NCBI GenBank assembly: GCA_003022485.1
Contig: PXTS01000011.1
Span: 1 to 32,633 of the forward strand
From: Bacteroidetes bacterium QS_8_68_28
GTDB lineage: Bacteria; Bacteroidota; Rhodothermia; Rhodothermales; Salinibacteraceae
DNA: 32,633 bases
Reading direction: 5' to 3'
Under the pieces are notes generated by a model. That model did not search any database and was not told the DNA's origin. It saw only the letters and a program-made list of their open reading frames with translations. Of this stretch, positions 15,580 to 23,956 are shown piece after piece. A program made the position numbers and the translations under genes. Position 1 is the first letter of the stretch. Every line of letters starts with the position of its first letter.

Positions 15580-16980
15580 ATGCCCGATCTTTTCGACGAA
15601 GCCGCTGCCGAGGAACGCACCGAGCAGGCCCCACTGGCCGACCGGGTGCGCCCGCGCGTGCTGGAGGACTTCGCCGGCCAGGAGCACATCCTGGGCGAGG
15701 GAAAACTCCTGCGCCGTGCCATCGAGGCGGACCGCGTGCAGTCAGTCCTGTTCTACGGGCCGCCGGGCACGGGCAAGACCACCCTCGCGCGCCTGATTGC
15801 GCGGCGGACGGAGGCGCACTTCACCACCCTCAACGCCGTACTGGCGGGCAAGAACGACATCCGCGAGGCCATCCACCAGGCGCAGGACCGGCAGAAGCTC
15901 CACGGGCAGCGCACGATTCTCTTCGTCGACGAGGTGCACCGCTTCAACAAGGCCCAGCAGGACGCCCTGCTGCCGCACGTTGAGGACGGCACCGTCACCT
16001 TCATCGGCGCCACGACCGAGAACCCGTACTTCGAGGTCATCGGCGCGCTGGTGAGCCGCTCGCGCGTCTTCGAGCTGGAGACGCTCTCTGAAGAAGACCT
16101 GCGCGGCGTGGCCCGGCGCGCCCTTTCCGACAATGAACGCGGCTACGGCGACCGCCCCGTCGAGATTACCGCCGATGCCCTCAACCACCTCATTTCAACG
16201 GCCAACGGCGACGCGCGCTCCCTGCTCAACGCGCTGGAACTGGCGGTAGAGACGACGCCGACCGGCGCGGACGGCGCCGTCGAGATTGACCTGGCGGTGG
16301 CTGAAGACTCCATCCAGCAGCGCGCCGTGCTCTACGACCGCGACGGCGACGCGCACTTCGACACCATCAGCGCCTTCATCAAGAGCCTGCGGGGATCGGA
16401 CCCCGACGCGGCGCTCTACTGGCTGGCGCGCATGGTGTACGCCGGGGAGGACGCACGCTTCCTGTTGCGCCGAATGTGTATCTTCGCCGCCGAGGATGTC
16501 GGGCTGGCCGACCCGCGCGCCCTCCAGGTGGCCCAGAGCGCCGCCGACGCCTTCGACCGCGTGGGGATGCCGGAGGGGCAATTCCTGCTGGCGGAGTGCT
16601 GCCTTTACCTCGCCACCGCGCCCAAGTCCAACAGCACCTTTGCCTACTTCGACGCCTTGAAGCACGTGGAGAACGAGCAGACCACCGACATGCCCGACAA
16701 GCTCAAGGACGCCAGCCGCGACAAGGAGGGCCTGGGCCACGGCGAAGGCTACAAATACCCGCACGCCTACCGGGAGGGCTACGCCCAGGGCGAACAGTAC
16801 CTGCCCGCCGAGATGCAGGGCCTCTACTTCTACGCCCCGAGCGAGGGGCAGGGCTACGAACAAGAAATCGCCGAGCGTCTCGAAAAATGGCGTGCCCGCG
16901 ACGCCAGCGAGGGCGTCGCGAAGCGCGCCCAACGCTACGCGGAAAAAGCGGACGAACGACGGACCAACGACGAAACGTAG
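15580..16980 (+). CDS. rarA: Replication-associated recombination protein A (AAA+ ATPase)
   Basis: RarA (MgsA, the bacterial WRNIP1/Mgs1 homologue) is a clamp-loader-like AAA+ ATPase acting at stalled replication forks. The 466-residue product starts MPDLFDEAAAEERTEQAPLA and shows LADRVRPRVLEDFAGQEHIL, Walker A GPPGTGKTT, Walker B ILFVDEVHRFNKAQQDALLP, sensor 1 FIGATTENPYFEVI, and the arginine-finger region GALVSRSRVFEL. The C-terminal tetramerisation part is also typical: FDTISAFIKSLRGSDPDAAL, then YAGEDARFLLRRM, AAEDVGLADPRAL, and YKYPHAYREGYAQGEQYLPA. ATG 15580 is preferred because the frame upstream is encoded by the octamer repeat. Confidence 0.97.
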   Translation: MPDLFDEAAAEERTEQAPLADRVRPRVLEDFAGQEHILGEGKLLRRAIEADRVQSVLFYGPPGTGKTTLARLIARRTEAHFTTLNAVLAGKNDIREAIHQAQDRQKLHGQRTILFVDEVHRFNKAQQDALLPHVEDGTVTFIGATTENPYFEVIGALVSRSRVFELETLSEEDLRGVARRALSDNERGYGDRPVEITADALNHLISTANGDARSLLNALELAVETTPTGADGAVEIDLAVAEDSIQQRAVLYDRDGDAHFDTISAFIKSLRGSDPDAALYWLARMVYAGEDARFLLRRMCIFAAEDVGLADPRALQVAQSAADAFDRVGMPEGQFLLAECCLYLATAPKSNSTFAYFDALKHVENEQTTDMPDKLKDASRDKEGLGHGEGYKYPHAYREGYAQGEQYLPAEMQGLYFYAPSEGQGYEQEIAERLEKWRARDASEGVAKRAQRYAEKADERRTNDET

Positions 16981-17017
16981 CGAGGAGACGCCGCACGCCC
17001 GCACTGCTGTAGCACCT

Positions 17018-18091
17018 TCACAAAAACAGCCGCAGCGTGAAGACGTGCATCGTCGTGCCGGGGCCGCGCTCGAAGGCCGCGCTGTAGCCGGCGCTCACCG
17101 GAAGCCGCCCGATGTCTTGACGTACGCTGAAGCCCGCCGTTGGGCGCGCCATCGTCTCGCTGAGGAGGCGGTCGATTCCCGCGCGCAGCGTCAGGATCTC
17201 CCAGGCGGGGCGGTACGTGGTCCCCACACGCAGGTGATCGCCCCGGCGGAGGGTCGTTTCCTCCTGGGTCACGTCGCGGGGGGTCCCGTCCTCGCGTGTG
17301 ACAGTCGTAACGGCGCGCTCCTCGCGCCAGCTCAGGCGCGCCTCGTACTCGGCCAGGAGTCGCGCCTTGCCGTCCAGGAACCGATACGCCCCCCCCAGGC
17401 GCAGGCGCAGCGGCAGGCGGTCGGTCGTCAGGCGGCCTTCCCGATTCTCGTACTGGCCGGAGGTGTCCCACTCGAAGTTGGCCAAAAGGTCCGTGGCGGC
17501 CAACCCCAGCGCGAGCCGGTCGGTCACTTGCGCCGAGACTCCGAGGTCGAAGCCCACCGCATCTTGGGCGGGGTCCACGCCGTCGAGGCCGTAATCGGCC
17601 CGGTAGAACTTCGCCGCCAGCCCCGCGCTCACGCGCTCGGAGAGGCGCAACCCGAAGGCCGCGAAGACCTGGTACTCGTCGGTCGAGAGCGTCTGGGTGT
17701 GGTAGCCGCTGGCGTCGCGCCCGTCGATCTCGGAGACGCTGGCGTGGGTGAGACCGAAGGCCACGCCCGCGCTCGGTTCGAGCGGCGCGCCGAATTGAAG
17801 GTACTGCAACCCCCGGTCGAAGCTGAGGAGCGCCGCCGAGGCCGCCAGGTTTTCCCGCTCGGCCAGCGGGGCGAAGGCCGGGTTGTAGTACGGACTGACG
17901 TGGCGGTCGGCCACCCCCGCATTGCCGGCCCCGATGCCGCGCGCCCCGAAGCCGATCCGCGCGAACGCGCCCGTGGCGCCCTGCGCCTTCGCTTCGGGGG
18001 CGCCGATGGCAAGCGCGGCTCCCAGCACGACCACCAGGACGACGGTGGACGGTGGACGGTAGACGGTGGCGGGTTTCCTTTCCGGCGTCAT
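17018..18091 (-). CDS. PorV/PorQ-family outer-membrane protein (T9SS-associated)
   Basis: The product is predicted to be a 14-strand FadL-like outer-membrane barrel of the PorV/PorQ family. In Bacteroidota, PorV shuttles T9SS cargo to the PorU sortase. The signal peptide (STVVLVVVLGAALAIGAPEA, cleavage after KAQ) is followed by the family N-terminus FARIGFGARGIGAGNAGVAD and SPYYNPAFAPLAERENLAAS. Alternating amphipathic strands then run to an aromatic C-terminus (HVFTLRLFL). ATG 18091 was chosen; ATG 18118 lies in a heptamer repeat and is the alternative. The signal-peptide codons (PATVYRPPSTV) are themselves made of a heptamer repeat. The adjacent minus-strand gene encodes a T9SS-type cargo and is probably co-transcribed. 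The exact role (PorV, PorQ or a paralogue) is not resolved. Confidence 0.85.
   Translation of the reverse strand: MTPERKPATVYRPPSTVVLVVVLGAALAIGAPEAKAQGATGAFARIGFGARGIGAGNAGVADRHVSPYYNPAFAPLAERENLAASAALLSFDRGLQYLQFGAPLEPSAGVAFGLTHASVSEIDGRDASGYHTQTLSTDEYQVFAAFGLRLSERVSAGLAAKFYRADYGLDGVDPAQDAVGFDLGVSAQVTDRLALGLAATDLLANFEWDTSGQYENREGRLTTDRLPLRLRLGGAYRFLDGKARLLAEYEARLSWREERAVTTVTREDGTPRDVTQEETTLRRGDHLRVGTTYRPAWEILTLRAGIDRLLSETMARPTAGFSVRQDIGRLPVSAGYSAAFERGPGTTMHVFTLRLFL
18041..18068. repeat. Heptamer array, four units, inside signal-peptide codons
   Basis: GACGGTG, GACGGTG, GACGGTA and GACGGTG follow one another. They lie within the first codons of the PorV-like gene on the opposite strand. Since 28 bases is not a multiple of three, expansion by one unit would shift the frame. 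Confidence 0.75.
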
Positions 18092-18109
18092 CCTTTCGGA
18101 CGGAGGAGC

Positions 18110-18130
18110 TTTCAACATTCAACCTTAAAC
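18110..18130. repeat. Heptamer array, three units
   Basis: TTTCAAC, ATTCAAC and CTTAAAC lie in the gap between the T9SS cargo gene and the PorV-like gene, and contain the alternative PorV start at 18118. The unit resembles the AACCTTC heptamers at 2137-2171. Confidence 0.6.
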
Positions 18131-18134
18131 TGCG

Positions 18135-19802
18135 TCATTCCAGCACCATGATTTTGCCGCGTTCCGTCTCGCCGCCGGCTTCGATTTCGTAGAAGTAGAC
18201 CCCGTTGGCCACGCGCGCCCCGCCCGCGCCGGTGCCGTTCCAGGTCACTTCGCAGCGCCCTTCTCCGTCGCACGCCCCGGTCACTTCGCGCACGAAATCC
18301 ATCGCAAAGTCGTAGAGCCGCACTGTGGCCGTACCGCCCCCCTCCTCGATTTCGGTGACAATGCGCGCCACCCCCGCCGGGGCGGCCACCGGCGAGAACG
18401 GGTTCGGGTACGCGTAGGTCTCGACCCGGGGCACCGCCTCAGTGGACGTCTCCGGGTCGGTCGGCACGCGCGTGCGGAAGACCTCCCATGTCCGGCCGCC
18501 GTCGGTGCTTTTGAGAAGGCCGTCCTCGGTGCCGGCCCAGAGCGCGCCTTCAGTCGTGGCGACCGCGAAGACACGCCGCTGCTTGGCCACGGGCGCTTCA
18601 GGGATTTCCGCGCCGGGGAACGTGCGCTCCAGGTGCCACTGGTAGCTCGTGTCGGTGCGGCTCTGCGAAATGAAGAGGCCCCGCTGGGAGGCGGCGTAGG
18701 CCGTTTCCCCGCGAAAGGCGAGGGCGTTGATCTGCTCCCCGATCAGCGTGCGGTAAAAGGTCTCCCCACCGTCACGGGTGAAGGTCACGCCGCGCTCGGC
18801 CCCCTGCTCGGCGAAGCGCTGGAGCGTCGGGCGGGTGGCCATCCAGACGGGGTTGCGCCGCCCCGCCAGCGGCTGCTCGGCAAGGACGGGCACGAAATTG
18901 CCCGACAGGCCCTCGCCGGACGCCCCTTCCAGACTGTCTCGCGCGCCAGTGTTGTCGAAGCCGAAGCGCCGCCACGCGCGGTCGGTGAACGGCTCGCCGG
19001 TTCCCTCCACCTCGAAGGTCAGCTCGTCGGCGGGGCGCGAGCGGTTGACTCCGGCGGAGGTGCCCGCCCAGACGGTGCCCGCCTCGTCCACCAGTACGCT
19101 GCTGACGATGTGGTTGAGCTGCCCGGCGGGGCCGCGCCGGGGGCGCAGGGCGAAGTCGTAGCGCCGCGCGGGCGAAATGGCTGCTAGCGAGTCGGGCGGT
19201 AGAACGACGCGCTCGAACGTTTCGGCCCCATCCGTCGAGCGGCGCAGTCCGCTGGCGCGCCCCGCCACCCAGACCGCACCGGTGGAGTCCACGTAGTCCA
19301 CCGCGAAGGGAGCGCTCTCCTCGGGCACGACCACCGGGAGCGCCGGCAGCGCCAGCGGCCCGGCGTTAACGCCGTAGCGCACGGTGTTGTCTTCGGGGAT
19401 GCCCGTGTCGAGCTGCGGCTGGGCGAAGGTGAACGACGCCCCGCCGTCCCGCGAAATGAGAAATCCCGCCGCCGCGCTCACGTCGCCCGGCGCGGGCCGC
19501 CCCAGCCCAGCGACGACCGCCCGGCTCTCCACATCGAGGGAGAAGACGCCGTTGGGGGAGTCGCCGCAGAGCGCTTCATCCTGGGCGAGCGTCTGAAGCG
19601 CGGCCCCGCCGTCGGTCGTCAGGTTCAGGCACGGCCCGATGAAGAGCGAGTCGCCGCGCGCTTCGAGCGGGGCCACGTCATTCTGCTGAAGGCCCGGCAC
19701 CGGCATCGGCGGGCCGCCCATCTTTTGCGCCTGGGTGGCGGGGGCGGCGACCAGCAGCAGCGCCTGGGTGGCAAGAAGCGCGGGCAAGCAGAAGCGATTC
19801 AC
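18135..19802 (-). CDS. Secreted BNR/Asp-box protein with T9SS C-terminal module
   Basis: The 555-residue product has a signal peptide (MNRFCLPALLATQALLLVAA, then PATQAQ). The body holds Asp-box (BNR) repeats S/T-x-D-G-x-x-[TS]-[WF]: SRDGGASFTF, STDGAETFER, TRDGGETFYR and STDGGRTWEVF, with WAGT strands, indicating a beta-propeller like that of sialidases or VPS10/photosystem-assembly factors. No sialidase catalytic set was recognised. The C-terminus (AYPNPFSPVAAPAG..., then TVRLYDFAMDFVREV, GVYFYEIEAGG and KIMVLE) is a FlgD-like/T9SS type A sorting domain. It is therefore a surface or secreted protein, and the PorV-like gene next to it would serve its export. A heptamer repeat separates the two genes by 43 bases. 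Confidence 0.87.
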   Translation of the reverse strand: MNRFCLPALLATQALLLVAAPATQAQKMGGPPMPVPGLQQNDVAPLEARGDSLFIGPCLNLTTDGGAALQTLAQDEALCGDSPNGVFSLDVESRAVVAGLGRPAPGDVSAAAGFLISRDGGASFTFAQPQLDTGIPEDNTVRYGVNAGPLALPALPVVVPEESAPFAVDYVDSTGAVWVAGRASGLRRSTDGAETFERVVLPPDSLAAISPARRYDFALRPRRGPAGQLNHIVSSVLVDEAGTVWAGTSAGVNRSRPADELTFEVEGTGEPFTDRAWRRFGFDNTGARDSLEGASGEGLSGNFVPVLAEQPLAGRRNPVWMATRPTLQRFAEQGAERGVTFTRDGGETFYRTLIGEQINALAFRGETAYAASQRGLFISQSRTDTSYQWHLERTFPGAEIPEAPVAKQRRVFAVATTEGALWAGTEDGLLKSTDGGRTWEVFRTRVPTDPETSTEAVPRVETYAYPNPFSPVAAPAGVARIVTEIEEGGGTATVRLYDFAMDFVREVTGACDGEGRCEVTWNGTGAGGARVANGVYFYEIEAGGETERGKIMVLE

Positions 19803-19924
19803 GGCAGATCAGCAGGGAAGCCCGCCGGCGTGGGGGAGGGACAATGCGGAGCAGCCGTAGCGTTGCCTCAGCGGTCACTTCCGGGCGTGTGGAGAAGAAC
19901 CTTGCCGTCACCTCCCCAAGAAAA

Positions 19925-19946
19925 AACAGCGGCGCGGCAACCGCAA
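19925..19946 (-). terminator. Weak intrinsic terminator candidate after the M50 gene
   Basis: On the minus strand a short GCGG/CCGC stem is followed by GCCGCTG and a six-T run, 45-66 bases downstream of the M50 protease stop. The stem is short and the evidence weak. The 188-base gap (19803-19990) holds nothing else I can support. Confidence 0.25.
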
Positions 19947-19971
19947 CTCGCCTCTGGCGACTTCGCCCCCG

Positions 19972-20003
19972 CCCTCACGACGCGATGCCCTCACGACGCG
20001 ATG
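19972..20003. repeat. Perfect tandem duplication, two 16-bp units, over a stop codon
   Basis: CCCTCACGACGCGATG occurs at 19972-19987 and 19988-20003 without mismatch. The stop codon and last codons of the M50 protease gene (minus strand, stop at 19991-19993) lie in the second copy, so the first copy is a duplicate of the gene's own end. Confidence 0.85.
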
Positions 20004-21304
20004 TAGATGGGCCGCAGGCTAAAGCAGAGCACGAAAATCGCAATGGCGAGGTAGCCCAGCACCCGCCGGCGCGGGGTCAGCGCCTGGTCGCGCACTACCG
20101 GCGGGTGCTTTACCTTGATGAGCCACACGATCATCAGGCAGAAGAAGAACCAGCCGGTATAGCCGAAGCGCATCAACGGCTCGCCCACGACGCGCGCGGC
20201 TACGCCCAGCCCCATCCCGCCCAGGAGCGCCGGCGCCACCCGGCGCGGGTCGCCGTCGAAGATGCGCCCCAGGAAGAAGTACAGGATGCCCGCCAGCAGG
20301 AACCACGAGAGCGAATCCATGAGCTCCCCCTGCGCGGCGAGCTCCGGCGAAAACCAGCTGACCAGCCACGCCGCAAAGCCAGGCCCGCCCTTCGCAAAGC
20401 CGATGCTGGCGGACCCCAGCAGCACCAGCACAAAAACGTGCGCAAGGCGCCCGTGCCACTTCTTCCCAAAGAGCGCGTAGAGGATGTGCCCCCCGTCGAG
20501 CTGGCCGACCGGGAGCAGGTTCAGCGCCGTGAACAAAAGCCCGAACCACGCCGCCAGCAGCACCGGGTAGTGCATCATCTCGTACATCGGCGGGACGTGC
20601 GGGAAAAGCTGTGCAAACGCCCAGTAGAGCGGCGTCTGCCCCAGCACGATGGCCACCGCTTGGCTTCCCTCGGGCGTGGTGAGCCGTTCATCCGGGAAGG
20701 TGCCGTGCTGGTTGATGTGGGCTTTGAGCGCCTCGTGGCCGGGCAGGTCCAGCAGGTACTCCGGCGGCGGAAGCGTGGCGAAGGCGTAGAGCAGAAATCC
20801 CAGCGCTACAACGAAGCCCGCCAGCGGCCCGGCCGCCCCCACGTCGAAGAGCTTGCGCGTCGTCGGCAGCGGCTCGCGGATGCGAATGACCGCCCCGAAG
20901 GTGCCCACGCCGTTGAACGGAAACGGGATGTAGTACGGCAGCGACGTGCTCACCCCGTGGCGCCGCGCGGCGAAGTAGTGCCCGAACTCGTGGACCGTCA
21001 GGAAAACGAGCAGCGGGACGGCGTAGCGCAGCCCGTCGACGACCTGCGCCCAGACGCCGGCCTCCGCGTAGAGCAGGTAGCGCCCCACCCACTGCCACCC
21101 GCCGGCGTAGATGCACGACACGAGCGTGAGCACGAAAAGAAGCGCGTGCAGCCAGTAGCGGTCCTTCGCCTGCCCGGGCGGCTTCGAGGGGCGAAAGACC
21201 GTATCCGACGAGGGCGGGCGGCCCGGCGAGGACGGCGAGGCCCCGTTTTCGGAAGTCTCGTTCTCAGACGAGCGGCGCCAGGAGGACGAGGTGCGCGGTT
21301 CCAC
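19991..21304 (-). CDS. M50 family site-2-type intramembrane zinc protease
   Basis: This is a multi-pass membrane metalloprotease that cleaves substrates within or near the membrane. The zinc site is visible: HEFGH in VFLTVHEFGHYFAARRHG, and the third ligand Asp in LNLLPVGQLDGGHILYAL. About eight hydrophobic helices are present, for example ALLFVLTLVSCIYAGGW, VVALGFLLYAFATL and FLLAGILYFFLGRIF. The conserved PFPFNGVGTFGAVIRIREP segment is like the M50 group shared by cyanobacteria, plant EGY proteases and Bacteroidota. No PDZ domain is seen. I chose GTG 21304, giving a hydrophilic cytoplasmic N-terminus (VEPRTSSSWRRSSENETS). An ATG at 21382 would add 26 residues of unlike composition, and the TACTTTTCG just upstream of 21304 could be a promoter -10/-7 element. 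Confidence 0.9.
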   Translation of the reverse strand: MEPRTSSSWRRSSENETSENGASPSSPGRPPSSDTVFRPSKPPGQAKDRYWLHALLFVLTLVSCIYAGGWQWVGRYLLYAEAGVWAQVVDGLRYAVPLLVFLTVHEFGHYFAARRHGVSTSLPYYIPFPFNGVGTFGAVIRIREPLPTTRKLFDVGAAGPLAGFVVALGFLLYAFATLPPPEYLLDLPGHEALKAHINQHGTFPDERLTTPEGSQAVAIVLGQTPLYWAFAQLFPHVPPMYEMMHYPVLLAAWFGLLFTALNLLPVGQLDGGHILYALFGKKWHGRLAHVFVLVLLGSASIGFAKGGPGFAAWLVSWFSPELAAQGELMDSLSWFLLAGILYFFLGRIFDGDPRRVAPALLGGMGLGVAARVVGEPLMRFGYTGWFFFCLMIVWLIKVKHPPVVRDQALTPRRRVLGYLAIAIFVLCFSLRPIYIAS

Positions 21305-21447
21305 GGAAGGCGCGAGGCAAGGCGAACAAACAGAACTGCGAACGGCCCCGCGAAAAGTATGGGCCGTGTTTTCTCTACGCACCGCCGCCGAGCGAAGTTT
21401 TTGCCGGAACGGCGGTCCAAGCGCTGTTCCCCTCCTGAACCGCGCTC

Positions 21448-21691
21448 TCAGGCTGCAGAGGGCGAACGCTGCGAAAGCTCTTCACCTGAAGCTTCTTTGA
21501 GCGCCTCCAGGGGGAGCTCCAACTCCACGCGGTGGCGCGTGCCATCGTCGAAGCGCACGCCCAGTGGGCTGGACGCCGACGAGTGCTTCCTCGCCGCTGT
21601 ACTTAGCACAGAAGTGCACCGGCAGTGGTCGTTCCAGTACATCGTGACTCCGATGCCGTAGAAGCGCGAAAGCTTTTGCAATGCGCTCGCC
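21448..21691 (-). pseudogene. Decayed DUF4160 / DUF2442-like remnant
   Basis: On the minus strand the frame LSRFYGIGVTMYWNDH is the typical start of DUF4160 proteins (I-S-R-F-Y-G-I-x-I-x-M-Y-x-N-D-H). The family continuation P-P-H-F-H-A-x-Y-G is found one frame over as LPVHFCAKYSGEEALVGV. After that the first frame resumes with LGVRFDDGTRHRVELELPLE, resembling a DUF2442-type segment, and ends at a stop at 21448. There is no start codon and the centre of DUF4160 is missing. DUF4160 and DUF2442 genes are commonly adjacent and have been suggested to be toxin-antitoxin-like. It lies immediately after the GT4 gene. The reading is from family memory, so confidence is moderate. Confidence 0.5.
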
Positions 21692-23119
21692 TCAAGGTAC
21701 CAAACGCGTCTTCCCGCGCGCGCTTGTCCCGGCGACCACCCCGTCCAACAGCGCGGCCATACGCCCGGCCTGCGCGCGGCGCGTGAGCGGGCGGATCGCC
21801 TCGCTGTCGGCTCCGTCGAGGGCCGCCCCGGCGGCCCAGGCGTCGTAGTGCATCCGAAGGAAACGCGCGAAGCCATCTGTGTCCCTACGCGCCAGCATCC
21901 GTCCTCCACCGGTTCGTTCCAGGAGCGCCGCCGCGTCGCCCGCCGGCGGCCCCCAGCCCAGCACCGGGCGCCCGCTGGCGAGGTACTCATAGAGCTTGCT
22001 CGTAATCATGCCCGCCTCCTGCGCGAACGGCTCGATGGCCAGAAACAGCAGCGCGCTCCGCGCCATGCGGCGCAGCGCCTCGGTGTGCTCTACGAAGGGG
22101 CGCATCTCCACGATCTCGTCGAGGCCGCGCGCGGCGAGGGCGCGGCGGGCGGCCGCATCCACCGTGCCGGTCAGCTCCACACGCAGCTTCGGCACGGCCC
22201 TCTCACGGCGGAGGCGGGCGAGCGCGTCCCAGAACGCCTCGGGGTTGCGGCTGGCGTAGAGCTTGCCGACGTGCGCAATCGTGAAATGCTCTTGGCCTGA
22301 GGGATCAGGCGCGCCCAGCGTGGCGAAGTCGTCCTCGGCAAAGCCGTTTTCGACGACCGCGCCGCGCATCCCCGGCGCCTTGCGCTCGAAGAGCCCTTTC
22401 CACGACGGGCTGACAGTTGTCACGGCGGTCGCCTCCTCCAGCACCGAGCGCTCGAAGTGCGCGTCGAGGCGGCGCGCCGGGGCGGTGTGGGGAAACTCGT
22501 CGTAGTAGCTGATGTCCGTCCACGGGTCGTGCAGGTCGGCCACCCACGGCGTGCCGCTCGCGCGGTGGAGGCTGCGGCCGGCGAGGTGCACCGAATGCGG
22601 CGCGCCCGTCGAGAGGATTGCGTCGAAGGGCCGGCCCGCTGCCTCAGCCTCGCGCAGCCACTGCCGCCCGGCATGCACGGCGAAGGGCCACCAGCCCACG
22701 CGCGCATCCGGCACGAAGAGGTTGGCGCGCACCCAGCGCGCGGCCTTTTCAAAAAAATCCCCAAAAAAAGACGACGCGCCTTCGCCCAACGAGCCTGCCG
22801 GCAAGCCGCCTTCGCCCATACCCAGCGCCCGGCGAAGGCGCTGGTAGAGCGCGAGCGGGTCGAGCGAAGCGGTGCGCCGCCCCTCTACCGACGGCGGCAT
22901 CTTCTCCAGCAGCGAGGCGTCGCGGTTCGGGTAGGCGCCCTCCCGTACCGTCAGGAGCGCAGGCTGCCAACCGTGATCGGTGAGGTGCTGAAGGAACTGG
23001 AGGACCCGCTGCACGGCCGGGCCGCCCGCCGGCGGGGCATAGTAGGCCACAACGAGGACGCGCTTCGAGTTCTGGGCGGACACGGGACGGCGTGGGTTCA
23101 AGGAAGCGTCTTTTTCCAT
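21692..23119 (-). CDS. GT4-type glycosyltransferase
   Basis: The 475-residue product is a GT-B-fold glycosyltransferase. The N-terminal domain begins RVLVVAYYAPPAGGPAVQRV with the glycine-rich loop, then WVADLHDPWTD and SVLEEATAVTTVSPSWKGLF, ending in VVENGFAEDDF. The C-terminal donor-binding domain has FTIAHVGKLYASRNPEAFWD and the GT4 E-x-x-x-x-x-x-x-E region in AIEPFAQEAGMITSKLYEYL, then SGRPVLGWG. Such enzymes add sugars from nucleotide-sugar donors to glycans in the cytoplasm. The start (ATG 23119, MEKDASLNPRRP) overlaps the preceding sulfotransferase gene by 22 bases, so the two are translationally linked. The acceptor and sugar are unknown. Confidence 0.9.
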   Translation of the reverse strand: MEKDASLNPRRPVSAQNSKRVLVVAYYAPPAGGPAVQRVLQFLQHLTDHGWQPALLTVREGAYPNRDASLLEKMPPSVEGRRTASLDPLALYQRLRRALGMGEGGLPAGSLGEGASSFFGDFFEKAARWVRANLFVPDARVGWWPFAVHAGRQWLREAEAAGRPFDAILSTGAPHSVHLAGRSLHRASGTPWVADLHDPWTDISYYDEFPHTAPARRLDAHFERSVLEEATAVTTVSPSWKGLFERKAPGMRGAVVENGFAEDDFATLGAPDPSGQEHFTIAHVGKLYASRNPEAFWDALARLRRERAVPKLRVELTGTVDAAARRALAARGLDEIVEMRPFVEHTEALRRMARSALLFLAIEPFAQEAGMITSKLYEYLASGRPVLGWGPPAGDAAALLERTGGGRMLARRDTDGFARFLRMHYDAWAAGAALDGADSEAIRPLTRRAQAGRMAALLDGVVAGTSARGKTRLVP

Positions 23120-23949
23120 TCGGCAAGGTCCAGCCCGGTGAGAGCTTCGAGGCGTTTCACCTCGCCGGCGTAGCGGCGCGCCAGGCGGCGGCGCGTAGCC
23201 GGGCGCATCGACGGAAGGGCTTTTTCTTTAGACTGGCGCCCCAACAGGCAGCCCGCCCCCTTCACCAGCCCCAGGCGACGAAGCCACGGGAGCACACGCC
23301 CTCCTTTCAACCAGTGGAGCAGGCTCCGCGCCAGGGCGAACACATTTTGGAAGCGTGGCACGTAGCCGGGATTCACGACCGCGTAGCCGGCCTCGGGCGG
23401 GAAGCGCTGTGCGTCGAGGCCCAGAAAACGCGCGAGCGTGCGTTTCGTCGCTTCCACGTCCTTGAAGAGCCGTTCGAAAACGAGCACCAGAAGCTGATCG
23501 CGCTTGAAGTGGCGCAGATACGTCGCCACGTGGCGCCCGTAGTCGCCGCAGGCCACCTCGTGCGGGAATTCTTCGATAAAGTCCTCAAAGCCTCCCGCGA
23601 AGTTGTCGCTACGTACACGATGGGCATGAGCCGAAACCGCTCGCTCGATGGGATGGCGAGCGATGAGGATGAGCTTCTGGATGGACGGCATCGCTCCCAT
23701 ACGCCGGACGGCTTCCTCGCCGGCGTACAGGTACTCCGGCGTTACCTCCCCGACGGCGCGGTACATTCGCTCCTCCTCGTCTTCGGGGAAAAAGGCTTCA
23801 TACCAGCCCAGCCCTCGGCTATAATGCCGCGAAAAGAAGCAAAGCTCTTTCTCCCTCGACATGGCCACGTCAGGGTGCGAGGCCAGAAGTTGGTACAGCC
23901 ACGTAGAGGCGGCCTTCGGCGGCCCGATGCCCAGAAACGTCGGCAGCAT
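23098..23949 (-). CDS. Sulfotransferase (PAPS-dependent)
   Basis: The 283-residue product transfers sulfate from PAPS to a hydroxyl or amino acceptor. The 5'-phosphosulfate loop is at the start: LGIGPPKAASTWLYQLLASH. The 3'-phosphate-binding segment is LILIARHPIERAVSAHAHRV. LLVLVFERLFKDVEATKRTL with FLGLDA and the RFPP...VNPGY region is also usual for bacterial members resembling heparan sulfate or NodH-like enzymes. ATG 23949 (MLPTFLGIGPPKAA) is the start because the PAPS loop follows at once. The gene begins 7 bases after YfhO ends and overlaps the GT4 start by 22 bases. A surface polysaccharide or glycolipid is the likely acceptor, but this is inference. Confidence 0.9.
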   Translation of the reverse strand: MLPTFLGIGPPKAASTWLYQLLASHPDVAMSREKELCFFSRHYSRGLGWYEAFFPEDEEERMYRAVGEVTPEYLYAGEEAVRRMGAMPSIQKLILIARHPIERAVSAHAHRVRSDNFAGGFEDFIEEFPHEVACGDYGRHVATYLRHFKRDQLLVLVFERLFKDVEATKRTLARFLGLDAQRFPPEAGYAVVNPGYVPRFQNVFALARSLLHWLKGGRVLPWLRRLGLVKGAGCLLGRQSKEKALPSMRPATRRRLARRYAGEVKRLEALTGLDLAEWKKTLP

Positions 23950-23956
23950 GGTGCGC

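Noticed and set aside
12619-16980. Biosynthetic cluster formed by the SDR, nucleotidyltransferase and dehalogenase-like genes
   Set aside because: They are separated by spacers with repeats, have no shared pathway signature, and rarA is a housekeeping gene; they look like unrelated neighbours.
19844-21661. 605-codon plus-strand frame opposite the M50 protease
   Set aside because: Composition is Arg/Gln/Pro-rich shadow sequence; the minus strand has HEFGH and LDGGH motifs and membrane helices.
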